DNA of 64,000 bases from the NCBI RefSeq assembly GCF_052060015.1, contig NZ_JBPODZ010000007.1, forward strand, positions 62,001 to 126,000. The letters are read 5' to 3'. The translations under genes were made by a program, and so were the position numbers. The notes under the pieces are model-generated. The model was not told the origin of the DNA. It did no database searches and saw only the letters and a list, made by a program, of their open reading frames with translations. Positions 1-17,447 of the stretch are shown here, piece after piece; the first letter of the stretch is position 1; every line of letters starts with the position of its first letter. Source of the stretch: Arhodomonas sp052060015. Lineage in GTDB: Bacteria > Pseudomonadota > Gammaproteobacteria > Nitrococcales > Nitrococcaceae.

Positions 1-1
1 A

Positions 2-352
2 TCCCCGATCGACTCGGCGAAGTTGCTTGCCGCGGTCGCGCTGTTCTTGGCTGGCGTGGCCGGGTTCTACTGGTTCGGGGAGTTCTCGGTCCTCTACCGT
101 GCCCTTGCGCTGGTGCTGGTCGCCGCCGTTGCGGCGGCTATCGCGTTGACCAGCGAGCGGGGGCGGGCCGCTTGGGCCTTCGCCCGTGATGCGCGCCAGG
201 AGCTCCGCCGCGTGGTCTGGCCGACGCGCCAGGAGACGCTGCAGACCACGCTCATTGTGATCGCGATGGTGCTGCTGGTCGCGGTGCTGCTGTGGCTGCT
301 GGATATGTTTTTCCTTTGGGGGGTCGAGGCCCTCGTGCGTCCTGGAGGTTGA
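2..352 (+). CDS. secE: SecE, preprotein translocase subunit (5' end cut by window edge)
   Basis: SecE clamps the SecY channel in the inner membrane. The frame is already open at base 2, so the N-terminus lies outside; the TTG at 23 is internal, not the start. The visible part has a hydrophobic segment right after the edge, a second one, the conserved cytoplasmic stretch RRVVWPTRQET, then a last membrane helix. This is the three-helix proteobacterial form of about 125 residues. It sits just upstream of nusG, the usual partner, with a 6-base gap. Confidence 0.95.
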   Translation, partial: SPIDSAKLLAAVALFLAGVAGFYWFGEFSVLYRALALVLVAAVAAAIALTSERGRAAWAFARDARQELRRVVWPTRQETLQTTLIVIAMVLLVAVLLWLLDMFFLWGVEALVRPGG

Positions 353-358
353 TCCCTG

Positions 359-892
359 ATGGCGAAGCGCTGGTACGTGGTCCACGCCTACTCGGGGTTC
401 GAGAACCAGGTCAAGAAATCCCTGGAAGAGCGCATCCGCCGGGCCGGCATGGAGGAGAAGTTCGGCGACGTCCTGGTGCCCACCGAAGAGGTGGAGGAGA
501 TCAAGGGCGGGCAGAAGCGGCGCAGCGAGCGCAAGTTCTTTCCGGGTTATGTGCTCGTCCAGATGGAGCTCACCGACGACACATGGCACCTGGTCCGCAA
601 CGTACCCCGGGTGATGGGGTTCATTGGCGGCTCCAGCGATCGGCCCGCGCCGATCTCCGATCGCGAGGCCGAGCAGATCCTCAACCGCGTCAAGGAGGGC
701 ACCGAGAAGCCGCGGCCGAAGGTGCTCTTCGAGGTGGGGGAGGTCGTGCGCGTCACCGACGGTCCGTTCACCGACTTCAACGGGGTGGTCGAGGAGGTCA
801 ACTACGAGAAGAGCCGGTTGCGCGTGGCCGTGCTCATCTTCGGGCGCTCGACCCCGGTCGAGCTCGAGTTCAGCCAGGTCGAGAAGACCTGA
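359..892 (+). CDS. nusG: Transcription termination/antitermination factor NusG
   Basis: NusG rides on RNA polymerase, bridging it to Rho or to the leading ribosome. The 177-residue product has the family's usual length. The N-terminal NGN domain starts KRWYVVHAYSGFE, and a C-terminal KOW domain lies near residues 122-175 (GEVVRVTDGPFTDFNG). A GGAGG at 344-348, inside the end of secE, serves the ATG. secE and nusG form one unit; the 116-base gap that follows contains an RNA structure and leads into rplK. Confidence 0.97.
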   Translation: MAKRWYVVHAYSGFENQVKKSLEERIRRAGMEEKFGDVLVPTEEVEEIKGGQKRRSERKFFPGYVLVQMELTDDTWHLVRNVPRVMGFIGGSSDRPAPISDREAEQILNRVKEGTEKPRPKVLFEVGEVVRVTDGPFTDFNGVVEEVNYEKSRLRVAVLIFGRSTPVELEFSQVEKT

Positions 893-913
893 TCCGGTTT
901 TCGGGGCGTCGGT

Positions 914-966
914 GCCGCCGGCGTTCCGCATGATGGGGCGTTCCGCCCATTCGGGGAGCCGGCGGT
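914..966 (+). promoter_or_regulatory. Structured leader of the rplKA unit, candidate L1-binding site
   Basis: The nusG-rplK gap holds an outer 8-bp perfect stem (915-922 with 958-965) enclosing an inner hairpin (933-940 with 944-950, one bulged G, loop TTC). In E. coli, L1 represses rplKA translation by binding a helix with an asymmetric loop in this leader. The position and shape fit that role, but I cannot confirm the L1 contact bases. Confidence 0.45.
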
Positions 967-1008
967 AACCAACCCGGCGGCGCTATTACCCGCAACCAGG
1001 AGTCGACG

Positions 1009-1440
1009 ATGGCAAAGAAGGTTGAAGCCTACATCAAGCTGCAGGTGGCCGCCGGCCAGGCCAACCCGAGCCCGCCCGTGGGCCCGGCACTCGGCCAGCA
1101 CGGCGTCAACATCATGGAGTTCTGCAAGCAGTTCAACGCGCAGACCCAGGAGATGGAACCGGGGTTGCCGACACCGGTGGTCATCACCGTGTATTCGGAC
1201 CGCAGCTTCACGTTCATTACCAAGACGCCGCCGGCACAGATCCTGCTCAAGAAGGCCGCCGGCATCAAGTCCGGTAGCGGCCAGCCCAACACCAACAAGG
1301 TGGGAAGCGTGACCCGCGAGCAGCTCGAGGAGATCGCCCGGACCAAGTGGCCGGATCTCAATGCCGCGGATATGGACGCAGCGGTGCGCACCATCGCCGG
1401 AAGCGCCCGCTCCATGGGCCTCGACGTGGAGGGGGTGTAA
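1009..1440 (+). CDS. rplK: 50S ribosomal protein L11
   Basis: L11 binds the GTPase-associated region of 23S rRNA with L10/L12. The 143 residues match the family length. The N-terminal domain carries the usual proline-rich PSPPVGPALGQHG motif, and the C-terminal RNA-binding domain starts around residue 72. AGGAG at 998-1002 lies 6 bases before the ATG. The stop is only 3 bases from rplA, so the two are co-transcribed and probably translationally coupled. Confidence 0.98.
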   Translation: MAKKVEAYIKLQVAAGQANPSPPVGPALGQHGVNIMEFCKQFNAQTQEMEPGLPTPVVITVYSDRSFTFITKTPPAQILLKKAAGIKSGSGQPNTNKVGSVTREQLEEIARTKWPDLNAADMDAAVRTIAGSARSMGLDVEGV

Positions 1441-1443
1441 GCC

Positions 1444-2139
1444 ATGGCGAAGCTCAGTAAGCGCAAGCAGATGTTCCGCGAGCGCGTCGACTCGACCCGT
1501 CCCTACGCCGCCGAGGAGGCCTTCGGGCTGCTCAAGGAGCTGGCCACCGCGCGGTTCACGGAGTCGGTGGACGTCTCGGTAAACCTTGGCGTCGACCCGC
1601 GGAAGTCCGACCAGATGGTGCGTGGCTCGACGGTGCTGCCCAACGGTACCGGTAAGAGCGTGCGCATCGCGGTGTTCGCCCAAGGCGCCAACGCCGAGGC
1701 CGCGGAGGCTGCCGGCGCCGACGTGGTGGGTATGGACGACCTCGCCGAGCGCATCCAGGGCGGCGAGCTCGATTTCGACGTGGTCATCGCCACCCCGGAC
1801 GCCATGGGCGTTGTCGGACGTCTCGGCCCGATCCTTGGCCCGCGGGGGCTGATGCCGAACCCCAAGGTGGGCACGGTCACCACCGACGTCACGGCGGCGG
1901 TGCAGAACGCCAAGGCGGGGCAGGTCCGCTACCGCACTGATCGCGGCGGGCTGATTCACTGCACGCTGGGCAAGGTGGATTTCGAGACCGGCGCGCTGCG
2001 CCAGAACCTGGAGGCGCTGATCAACGATCTGCAGAAGATCAAGCCGTCCACCTCCAAGGGTACGTATCTGAAAAAGATCACCGTCTCCACCACGATGGGG
2101 CCGGGGGTCAGTGTCGATCTCGCCAGTATCAACGCGTGA
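1444..2139 (+). CDS. rplA: 50S ribosomal protein L1
   Basis: L1 forms the mobile stalk near the E site and is also the translational repressor of its own operon in relatives. The 231-residue product has the family core GPRGLMPNPKVGTV around residues 129-142. It starts 3 bases after rplK. It is followed by the long structured L10 leader rather than another gene. Confidence 0.98.
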   Translation: MAKLSKRKQMFRERVDSTRPYAAEEAFGLLKELATARFTESVDVSVNLGVDPRKSDQMVRGSTVLPNGTGKSVRIAVFAQGANAEAAEAAGADVVGMDDLAERIQGGELDFDVVIATPDAMGVVGRLGPILGPRGLMPNPKVGTVTTDVTAAVQNAKAGQVRYRTDRGGLIHCTLGKVDFETGALRQNLEALINDLQKIKPSTSKGTYLKKITVSTTMGPGVSVDLASINA

Positions 2140-2353
2140 TCGACCCAAAGGGGTCTTGAGGCTGTCGTCGACGCGACAGCCGTCGTAGACCGCACGGTGC
2201 GCGAAAGCGCTTAAAGGCCGAAGAGGTCGCCTGCGTAGACGGTGCAGCCCGGACAGGATCGACCATCCTGCGAGTGGCCACCGTTTGGGTCTGCAGGAGC
2301 AGACCGGGCAACCCGGTTGCCCTCACTACCAACCGCGTTCCAGGAGGAAAGCA
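2140..2353 (+). promoter_or_regulatory. L10 leader region upstream of rplJL
   Basis: These 214 noncoding bases separate rplA from rplJ. Visible helices are 2142-2146/2151-2155, 2160-2167/2174-2181, 2288-2294/2299-2305 (7 bp, loop AGGA) and 2306-2312/2316-2322. In gammaproteobacteria the L10(L12)4 complex binds a folded leader at this place and represses rplJL. The last hairpins end about 20 bases before the rplJ AGGAGG. I see no convincing sigma-70 promoter here, though one may exist. Confidence 0.55.
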
Positions 2354-2875
2354 ATGGGAATGAGTCTGGAACAGAAAAAGCGGATGGTACAGGAGGTCGC
2401 CAGTGTCGCCGCTGACGCCCATTCCGCCGTGGCGGCGGAATACCGGGGGCTGAATGCCGGCGACATGGATCGGCTGCGGGTAAAGGCACGTGAGTCCGGT
2501 GTGTACATGAAGGTGCTCAAGAACACCCTCGCCAAGCGGGCGGTGGAGGGCACCGACTTCGAGTGCATGTCGGAGGGCTTCGAGGGGCCATTGCTCATTG
2601 CCTTTTCGCAGGAGGATCCGGGGTCGGCCGCTCGCGTGATCCGGGACTTCTCCAAGGAGCGCGAGCAGCTGGTGGTCAAGATGGTCGCGGTCGGCGGGGA
2701 GCGCTACGGCGCCGCCGAGCTCGAGCGTCTGGCCAGCCTGCCGACCTATGACGAGGCGGTCAGCCGCCTCATGGCGACGATGCGTGCGCCGGTCCAGAAG
2801 CTTGCCACCACCCTCAACGAGGTGCCGGGCAAGCTGGTGCGGACGCTCGCCGCGGTCAAGGATGCCAAGCAGTAG
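2354..2875 (+). CDS. rplJ: 50S ribosomal protein L10
   Basis: L10 anchors the L7/L12 dimers to the ribosomal stalk and, bound to L12, represses its own leader in E. coli. I chose the ATG at 2354 because AGGAGG lies at 2342-2347 and the protein then begins MGMSLEQKKRM, giving 173 residues. A second in-frame ATG at 2360 is possible. The C-terminal helix (KLVRTLAAVKDAK) binds L12. rplL follows after 77 bases. Confidence 0.96.
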   Translation: MGMSLEQKKRMVQEVASVAADAHSAVAAEYRGLNAGDMDRLRVKARESGVYMKVLKNTLAKRAVEGTDFECMSEGFEGPLLIAFSQEDPGSAARVIRDFSKEREQLVVKMVAVGGERYGAAELERLASLPTYDEAVSRLMATMRAPVQKLATTLNEVPGKLVRTLAAVKDAKQ

Positions 2876-2952
2876 CGCTGGCGTCGCTGCGATCCTGTCT
2901 GTCGCTGTTTTCGAATGTGAATAGTACGCGTCAACCGTAAGGAGATTTGACG

Positions 2953-3333
2953 ATGGCCGTATCGAAGGATGATATTCTTGAGACTATCGCTTCCATGTCC
3001 GTCATGGAGGTCGTCGAGCTGATCGAGGCCATGGAAGAGAAGTTTGGCGTCACCGCGGCTGCCGCCGTGGCCGCGGCGCCGGCCGCCGGCGGCGGGGCCG
3101 AGGCCGAGGCCGCCGAGGAGCAGACGGAGTTCGACGTGGTCCTCTCCAGCTTCGGCGACAACAAGGTCGGCGTGATCAAGGCCGTCCGTGGCGTCACCGG
3201 CCTGGGCCTGAAGGAGGCGAAGGAGGTCGTCGAGGGCGCGCCCAACACCATCAAGGAGGGCGCCAGCAAGGACGAGGCCGACGAGATCAAGGCCAAGCTG
3301 GAGGAGGCGGGCGCCTCCGTGGAGCTGAAGTAA
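2953..3333 (+). CDS. rplL: 50S ribosomal protein L7/L12
   Basis: This is the multi-copy stalk protein that recruits translation GTPases. The 126 residues comprise an N-terminal dimerisation domain (SKDDILETIASMSVMEVVE), an Ala/Gly/Glu-rich hinge around residues 35-55, and the globular C-terminal domain with VGVIKAVRGVTGLGLKEAK. AAGGAG at 2939-2944 is well placed for the ATG at 2953; a TTG six bases upstream is not needed. Confidence 0.98.
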   Translation: MAVSKDDILETIASMSVMEVVELIEAMEEKFGVTAAAAVAAAPAAGGGAEAEAAEEQTEFDVVLSSFGDNKVGVIKAVRGVTGLGLKEAKEVVEGAPNTIKEGASKDEADEIKAKLEEAGASVELK

Positions 3334-3373
3334 GGGCTTGGTGGAGCCAGCACTCTCAGCTTGATGGGGAACG

Positions 3374-3411
3374 GGCTGGTGGCCTGCGGGCTACCGGCCT
3401 TTCCCTGTTTG
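3374..3411 (+). terminator. Attenuator-like hairpin between rplL and rpoB
   Basis: GGCTGGT (3374-3380) pairs with ACCGGCC (3393-3399) through one G-U pair, and a pyrimidine-rich tail with runs of T follows (3400-3411). E. coli has a partial terminator in the same gap that lowers rpoBC expression relative to rplJL. The tail is interrupted by CCC, so this would be leaky, as expected for an attenuator. Confidence 0.5.
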
Positions 3412-3424
3412 TATCGCCGGCGGC

Positions 3425-3460
3425 CCAAAGCCCTGCCCATCGCGGTGGGTAGCGCTTTGG
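3425..3460 (+). promoter_or_regulatory. Long stem resembling the rplL-rpoB RNase III site
   Basis: Two stacked 7-bp helices (3425-3431/3454-3460 and 3433-3439/3446-3452) with a single C-C mismatch between them and a 6-base loop form a stem of about 15 layers. In E. coli the rplL-rpoB spacer is cut by RNase III in a stem just after the attenuator. Order and position agree here; the cleavage itself is inferred. Confidence 0.5.
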
Positions 3461-3497
3461 ACACGCCACTGGAACCAATCCTGGGTGAGGAACCTCG

Positions 3498-7562
<4,065 letters not shown>

Positions 7563-7596
7563 CAACGCGGCCGGTTGCCGCCGGTAGCCGGCGCAC

Positions 7597-7639
7597 GCGG
7601 GGCGGCTGCCCCGCAGCGAATTCTCCAACTCCAGTTGGA
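7597..7639 (+). other. Two hairpins in the rpoB-rpoC spacer
   Basis: The 89-base spacer holds a 7-bp GC stem (7597-7603/7608-7614, loop GGCT) and a second hairpin (7624-7629/7634-7639, loop TCCA) that ends 5 bases before the purine-rich GAGGGA of rpoC. Neither has a T-run, so they are not terminators. A role in mRNA stability or in tuning rpoC initiation is a guess. Confidence 0.35.
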
Positions 7640-7651
7640 TGGGCGAGGGAT

Positions 7652-11932
<4,281 letters not shown>

Positions 11933-11974
11933 CCGCTGGGCTAACGTAAGTCCCCGTGGGAGCGGGCCGTTTGG

Positions 11975-12003
11975 TTGACACTCCCCGGGGGCGGCCATAC
12001 AAT
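11975..12003 (+). promoter_or_regulatory. Sigma-70 promoter of the rpsL-rpsG-fusA-tuf set
   Basis: A perfect -35 TTGACA (11975-11980), a 17-base spacer and a -10 TACAAT (11998-12003) lie 65 bases before rpsL. This is the closest match to the sigma-70 consensus in the window. Transcription should start near 12010, a few bases before a GC-rich hairpin. Confidence 0.82.
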
Positions 12004-12013
12004 TAGCGACTTT

Positions 12014-12050
12014 CGACAGGTCGGGGCCCCGGCCTGTCGTTCGTTTTACT
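12014..12050 (+). promoter_or_regulatory. Hairpin at the very 5' end of the str mRNA
   Basis: CGACAGG (12014-12020) pairs with CCTGTCG (12033-12039), extended inward by T-G, C-G and two G-C pairs to an 11-bp stem with loop GGCC. A broken T-rich stretch follows (12040-12050). From the predicted start near +1 this stem forms almost at the RNA's 5' end, so it may act as an attenuator or as a 5' stabiliser. Confidence 0.55.
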
Positions 12051-12067
12051 TTTGGAGTCAGCGTCTT

Positions 12068-12442
12068 ATGGCAACCATTAACCAGCTGGTTCGGAAGGGG
12101 CGCAAGCGCCGGGCCGAAAAGAGCAACGTCCCCGCGCTCGAGGCCTGTCCACAGCGGCGCGGGGTGTGCACCCGCGTCTACACGACGACCCCGAAGAAGC
12201 CGAACTCCGCGCTGCGTAAGGTCGCGCGTGTCCGGCTGACCAACAGCTACGAGGTCTCCAGCTACATCGGCGGCGAGGGTCATAACCTCCAGGAACACTC
12301 CGTGGTGTTGATCCGTGGCGGTCGTGTGAAGGACCTGCCCGGTGTGCGCTATCACGTGGTGCGTGGCTCCCTGGATACCGCCGGCGTCGAGAAGCGCCGC
12401 CAGGGCCGCTCGAAGTACGGCGCGAAGCGGCCGAAGCGTTAA
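12068..12442 (+). CDS. rpsL: 30S ribosomal protein S12
   Basis: S12 sits in the decoding centre. The ATG at 12068 gives MATINQLVRKGR and 124 residues, identical in length to E. coli S12; upstream in-frame codons fall within the promoter and are not used. The streptomycin-relevant lysines are wild type (TTPKKPNSALRK and RGGRVKDLPGVR). GGAG at 12054-12057 is the likely ribosome site. It is the first gene after the str promoter. Confidence 0.98.
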   Translation: MATINQLVRKGRKRRAEKSNVPALEACPQRRGVCTRVYTTTPKKPNSALRKVARVRLTNSYEVSSYIGGEGHNLQEHSVVLIRGGRVKDLPGVRYHVVRGSLDTAGVEKRRQGRSKYGAKRPKR

Positions 12443-12479
12443 GCGCGAATCATCGACGAACGGGTAAAGGGTTAACGAG

Positions 12480-12950
12480 ATGCCGAGAAGAAGAGAGGTG
12501 CCGAAGCGTAAGGTCCTGCCGGATCCCAAGTTTGGGAGCGAGCAGTTGACCCGCTTCGTCAATTTCATCATGCGCGACGGTAAGCGCTCGGTGGCCGAGC
12601 GGATCGTCTATGGTGCCCTCGACCGGGTCGCTGCCAAGGGGCACAGCAACCCGATGGAGACCCTGGAGACGGCGCTGGAGAATGTGCGCCCGGTGGTGGA
12701 GGTCAAGTCCCGCCGCGTCGGCGGCGCCACCTACCAGGTACCGGTGGAGGTGCGCCCGGAACGGCGCAACACCCTGGCCATGCGCTGGATCATCGAGGCG
12801 GCGCGCAAGCGCGGCGAGACGACCATGGGCCACCAGCTCGCCAACGAGCTGATGGAGGCCGCGGACAATCGTGGCACTGCCGTCAAGAAGCGCGAGGACA
12901 CTCACCGGATGGCGGAGGCCAACAAGGCCTTCTCGCACTTCCGCTGGTAA
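12480..12950 (+). CDS. rpsG: 30S ribosomal protein S7
   Basis: S7 nucleates assembly of the 30S head and, in E. coli, represses the str operon by binding the rpsL-rpsG spacer. The 156 residues start MPRRREVPKRKVLPDPKFG. The spacer here is only 37 bases, much shorter than the roughly 100 bases of E. coli, so the classical S7 site cannot be present in the same form. Confidence 0.98.
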   Translation: MPRRREVPKRKVLPDPKFGSEQLTRFVNFIMRDGKRSVAERIVYGALDRVAAKGHSNPMETLETALENVRPVVEVKSRRVGGATYQVPVEVRPERRNTLAMRWIIEAARKRGETTMGHQLANELMEAADNRGTAVKKREDTHRMAEANKAFSHFRW

Positions 12951-12970
12951 CAGTTACGGGGAATTCCGCA

Positions 12971-15064
<2,094 letters not shown>

Positions 15065-15117
15065 GGCCGGTCTGCGGGTTTTCAGGTTTAACAGAATTCA
15101 GCCCAGAGAGGTGAGCC

Positions 15118-16308
15118 GTGTCCAAGGAGAAGTTTGAGCGCACCAAGCCGCACGTGAATGTTGGCACGATTGGCCATGTTGACCATGGTAAGACGACGCT
15201 GACGGCGGCGATGACGAAGGTGATGGCGGAGAAGTACGGGGGTGCGGCGCGCGCGTTCGACCAGATCGACAATGCCCCGGAGGAGCGTGATCGTGGGATC
15301 ACGATTGCGACCGCGCACGTGGAGTACGAGACCGAGGCGCGTCACTACGCGCACGTCGACTGCCCGGGTCACGCGGACTATGTGAAGAACATGATCACCG
15401 GTGCCGCGCAGATGGACGGTGCGATCCTGGTGGTCTCGGCCGCCGATGGCCCGATGCCGCAGACGCGTGAGCACATCCTGCTCGCGCGTCAGGTGGGCGT
15501 GCCGTATATCGTGGTCTACCTGAACAAGGCGGACATGGTCGACGACGAGGAGCTGCTCGAGCTCGTGGAGATGGAGGTCCGGGAGCTGCTCAGCGACTAT
15601 GACTTCCCGGGTGATGACATTCCGGTGATCACCGGCTCGGCGCTGAAGGCGCTGGAGGGGGATGAGTCGGAGATTGGTGCGCCCTCGATTGTGCGTCTGG
15701 TGCAGTCGATGGACAAGTACATCCCGGAGCCGAGCCGTGCGGTGGATGGCCCGTTTTTGATGCCGATCGAGGACGTGTTCTCGATCTCGGGTCGCGGTAC
15801 GGTGGTGACCGGGCGTGTCGAGCGTGGTGTGATCAAGACCGGCGAGGAGGTCGAGATCGTGGGGCTGCGCGAGACCACCAAGACCACGGTCACGGGTGTG
15901 GAGATGTTCCGCAAGCTCCTCGATCAGGGGCAGGCGGGGGACAACATCGGTGCGCTGCTGCGCGGGACCAAGCGTGACGACGTCGAGCGGGGCCAGGTGC
16001 TGTGCAAGCCGAAGTCGATCACCCCGCACACGAAGTTCGAGTGCGAGGTCTATGTGCTGTCCAAGGACGAGGGCGGGCGGCACACGCCGTTCTTCAACGG
16101 TTATCGGCCGCAGTTCTACTTCCGCACCACCGACGTCACCGGTGCCTGTGACCTGCCTGAGGGCACGGAGATGGTGATGCCGGGTGACAACGTGCAGATG
16201 ACGGTGTCGCTGATTGCGCCGATCGCCATGGAGGAGGGGCTGCGCTTCGCCATCCGCGAGGGCGGGCGTACCGTCGGCGCCGGCGTCGTCTCCAAGATCA
16301 TCGAGTAA
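15118..16308 (+). CDS. tuf: Translation elongation factor Tu
   Basis: EF-Tu carries aminoacyl-tRNA to the ribosome. It has 396 residues with GHVDHGKTTL, DCPGHADY and, unusually, NKAD in place of the common NKCD. It starts with GTG at 15118 behind AGAGAGGTGAG. Ala codons in the first hundred codons are mostly GCG, while fusA next door prefers GCC, so its codon use differs from its neighbours. Related bacteria often have a second tuf copy upstream of secE, which would lie outside this window. Confidence 0.99.
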   Translation: MSKEKFERTKPHVNVGTIGHVDHGKTTLTAAMTKVMAEKYGGAARAFDQIDNAPEERDRGITIATAHVEYETEARHYAHVDCPGHADYVKNMITGAAQMDGAILVVSAADGPMPQTREHILLARQVGVPYIVVYLNKADMVDDEELLELVEMEVRELLSDYDFPGDDIPVITGSALKALEGDESEIGAPSIVRLVQSMDKYIPEPSRAVDGPFLMPIEDVFSISGRGTVVTGRVERGVIKTGEEVEIVGLRETTKTTVTGVEMFRKLLDQGQAGDNIGALLRGTKRDDVERGQVLCKPKSITPHTKFECEVYVLSKDEGGRHTPFFNGYRPQFYFRTTDVTGACDLPEGTEMVMPGDNVQMTVSLIAPIAMEEGLRFAIREGGRTVGAGVVSKIIE

Positions 16309-16314
16309 ACAGCA

Positions 16315-16629
16315 ATGGCAAGCAATCAGCGAATCCGTATCCGGCTCAAGGCGTTCGATCACAAACTGATCGACCAGTCGGCGCGTGAGATTGTCGAGAC
16401 CGCCAAGCGGACCGGGGCCCAGGTAAAGGGCCCCATCCCATTGCCAACGAAGAAGGAGCGGTATACAATCCTCATTTCGCCGCACGTCAACAAGGACGCG
16501 CGGGATCAGTACGAGATACGTACGCACAAGCGCTTGATGGACATCGTCGACCCGACCGAAAAGACGGTCGACGCCTTGATGAAGCTCGACCTCGCCGCTG
16601 GCGTGGACGTGCAGATCAAGCTCTATTAA
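16315..16629 (+). CDS. rpsJ: 30S ribosomal protein S10
   Basis: S10 is a 30S head protein and also the NusE partner in antitermination. The 104 residues begin MASNQRIRIRLKAFDH. It begins only 6 bases after the tuf stop with no clear Shine-Dalgarno sequence, which suggests coupling to tuf translation. In E. coli rpsJ opens the S10 operon behind its own L4-responsive leader; here it is attached to the str set, and the long structured gap lies after it. Confidence 0.97.
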   Translation: MASNQRIRIRLKAFDHKLIDQSAREIVETAKRTGAQVKGPIPLPTKKERYTILISPHVNKDARDQYEIRTHKRLMDIVDPTEKTVDALMKLDLAAGVDVQIKLY

Positions 16630-16653
16630 CGCTTCCAGGGAACTACCTCGGCC

Positions 16654-16765
16654 CCGGGCGGAATGCCCGGTCAGCTGGGGCGGGCCCTTTTGAAACACCG
16701 GGCTACCGGGCATCGACTGCAGAACAAGTCGCGATTTCGGCGCTGCGGAACGCAGGCGCCCGGTG
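16654..16765 (+). promoter_or_regulatory. Folded RNA element between rpsJ and rplC
   Basis: The 167-base gap contains a hairpin (16654-16659/16665-16670), then a long-range 8-bp perfect stem (16696-16703 with 16758-16765) that encloses CTGCG-GAA-CGCAG (16743-16755) and a possible GACT/AGTC helix. It resembles a multi-branch leader and ends about 15 bases before the rplC ribosome site. A displaced L4 autoregulatory leader is a reasonable guess. Confidence 0.5.
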
Positions 16766-16796
16766 GGCTATGTCTTTCTGGGAGAGGGTAACGACG

Positions 16797-17447
16797 ATGG
16801 CAATCGGAATCGTCGGTCGCAAGTGCGGTATGACCCGCGTGTTCACCGAGGATGGCGCGTCGGTGCCGGTCACCGTCGTGGAGGTCGCGCCGAACCGGGT
16901 GACGCAGGTCAAGACCGAGGAGCGCGACGGGTATCGCGCCGTGCAGGTCACCACCGGTAGTCGCCGCCCGTCACGGGTCACCAAAGCGTTGGCGGGGCAT
17001 GTGGCGCAGGCCGGTGTGGAGATGGGCCGCGGTCTTTGGGAGTTCCGGCTCGACGGCGAGGTGGAGGTTGAGGGCGGCAGTGAGCTCGGTGTCGACCAGT
17101 TCGAGACGGGCCAGTTGGTGGACGTCATCGGCACGAGCAAGGGCAAGGGCTTTGCCGGGCACGTCAAGCGCCACAATTTCCGCACCCAGGACAACAGTCA
17201 CGGCAACTCGAAGTCGCATCGCAAGCCGGGCTCCATCGGCCAGGCGCAGGATCCGGGGCGGGTGTTTCCCGGCAAGAAAATGGCCGGGCACCTCGGCAAC
17301 GCCAGGCGTACGACGCAGAACCTGGAGGTCGTCCGGGTGGATGTCGAGCGGGGCCTGCTGTTGATCAAGGGCGCGGTGCCGGGCACCCGGAATGGGGACG
17401 TCATCGTTCGCCCGGCGGTGAAGGCGCGCGCGAAGGGGGATAACTGA
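16797..17447 (+). CDS. rplC: 50S ribosomal protein L3
   Basis: L3 initiates 50S assembly. I chose the ATG at 16797 because GGGAGAGG lies just upstream (16780-16787) and the product then starts MAIGIVGRKCGMT like other L3 proteins, 216 residues. The long loop toward the peptidyl-transferase centre includes GSIGQAQDPGRVFPGKKM, which holds the glutamine methylated by PrmB in E. coli. The stop overlaps the rplD start (TGATG). Confidence 0.97.
   Translation: MAIGIVGRKCGMTRVFTEDGASVPVTVVEVAPNRVTQVKTEERDGYRAVQVTTGSRRPSRVTKALAGHVAQAGVEMGRGLWEFRLDGEVEVEGGSELGVDQFETGQLVDVIGTSKGKGFAGHVKRHNFRTQDNSHGNSKSHRKPGSIGQAQDPGRVFPGKKMAGHLGNARRTTQNLEVVRVDVERGLLLIKGAVPGTRNGDVIVRPAVKARAKGDN

Noticed and set aside
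292..933. Open frame of 213 codons on + overlapping nusG
   Set aside because: Arg/Gly-rich shadow of nusG in another frame.
11936..11968. Short GC stems after rpoC as a terminator
   Set aside because: Only 4-bp stems without a T-run; read-through into the str promoter region is as likely.
16696..16720. TTGAAA at 16690-16695 as -35 of an S10 promoter
   Set aside because: No acceptable -10 box is found 16-18 bases downstream.
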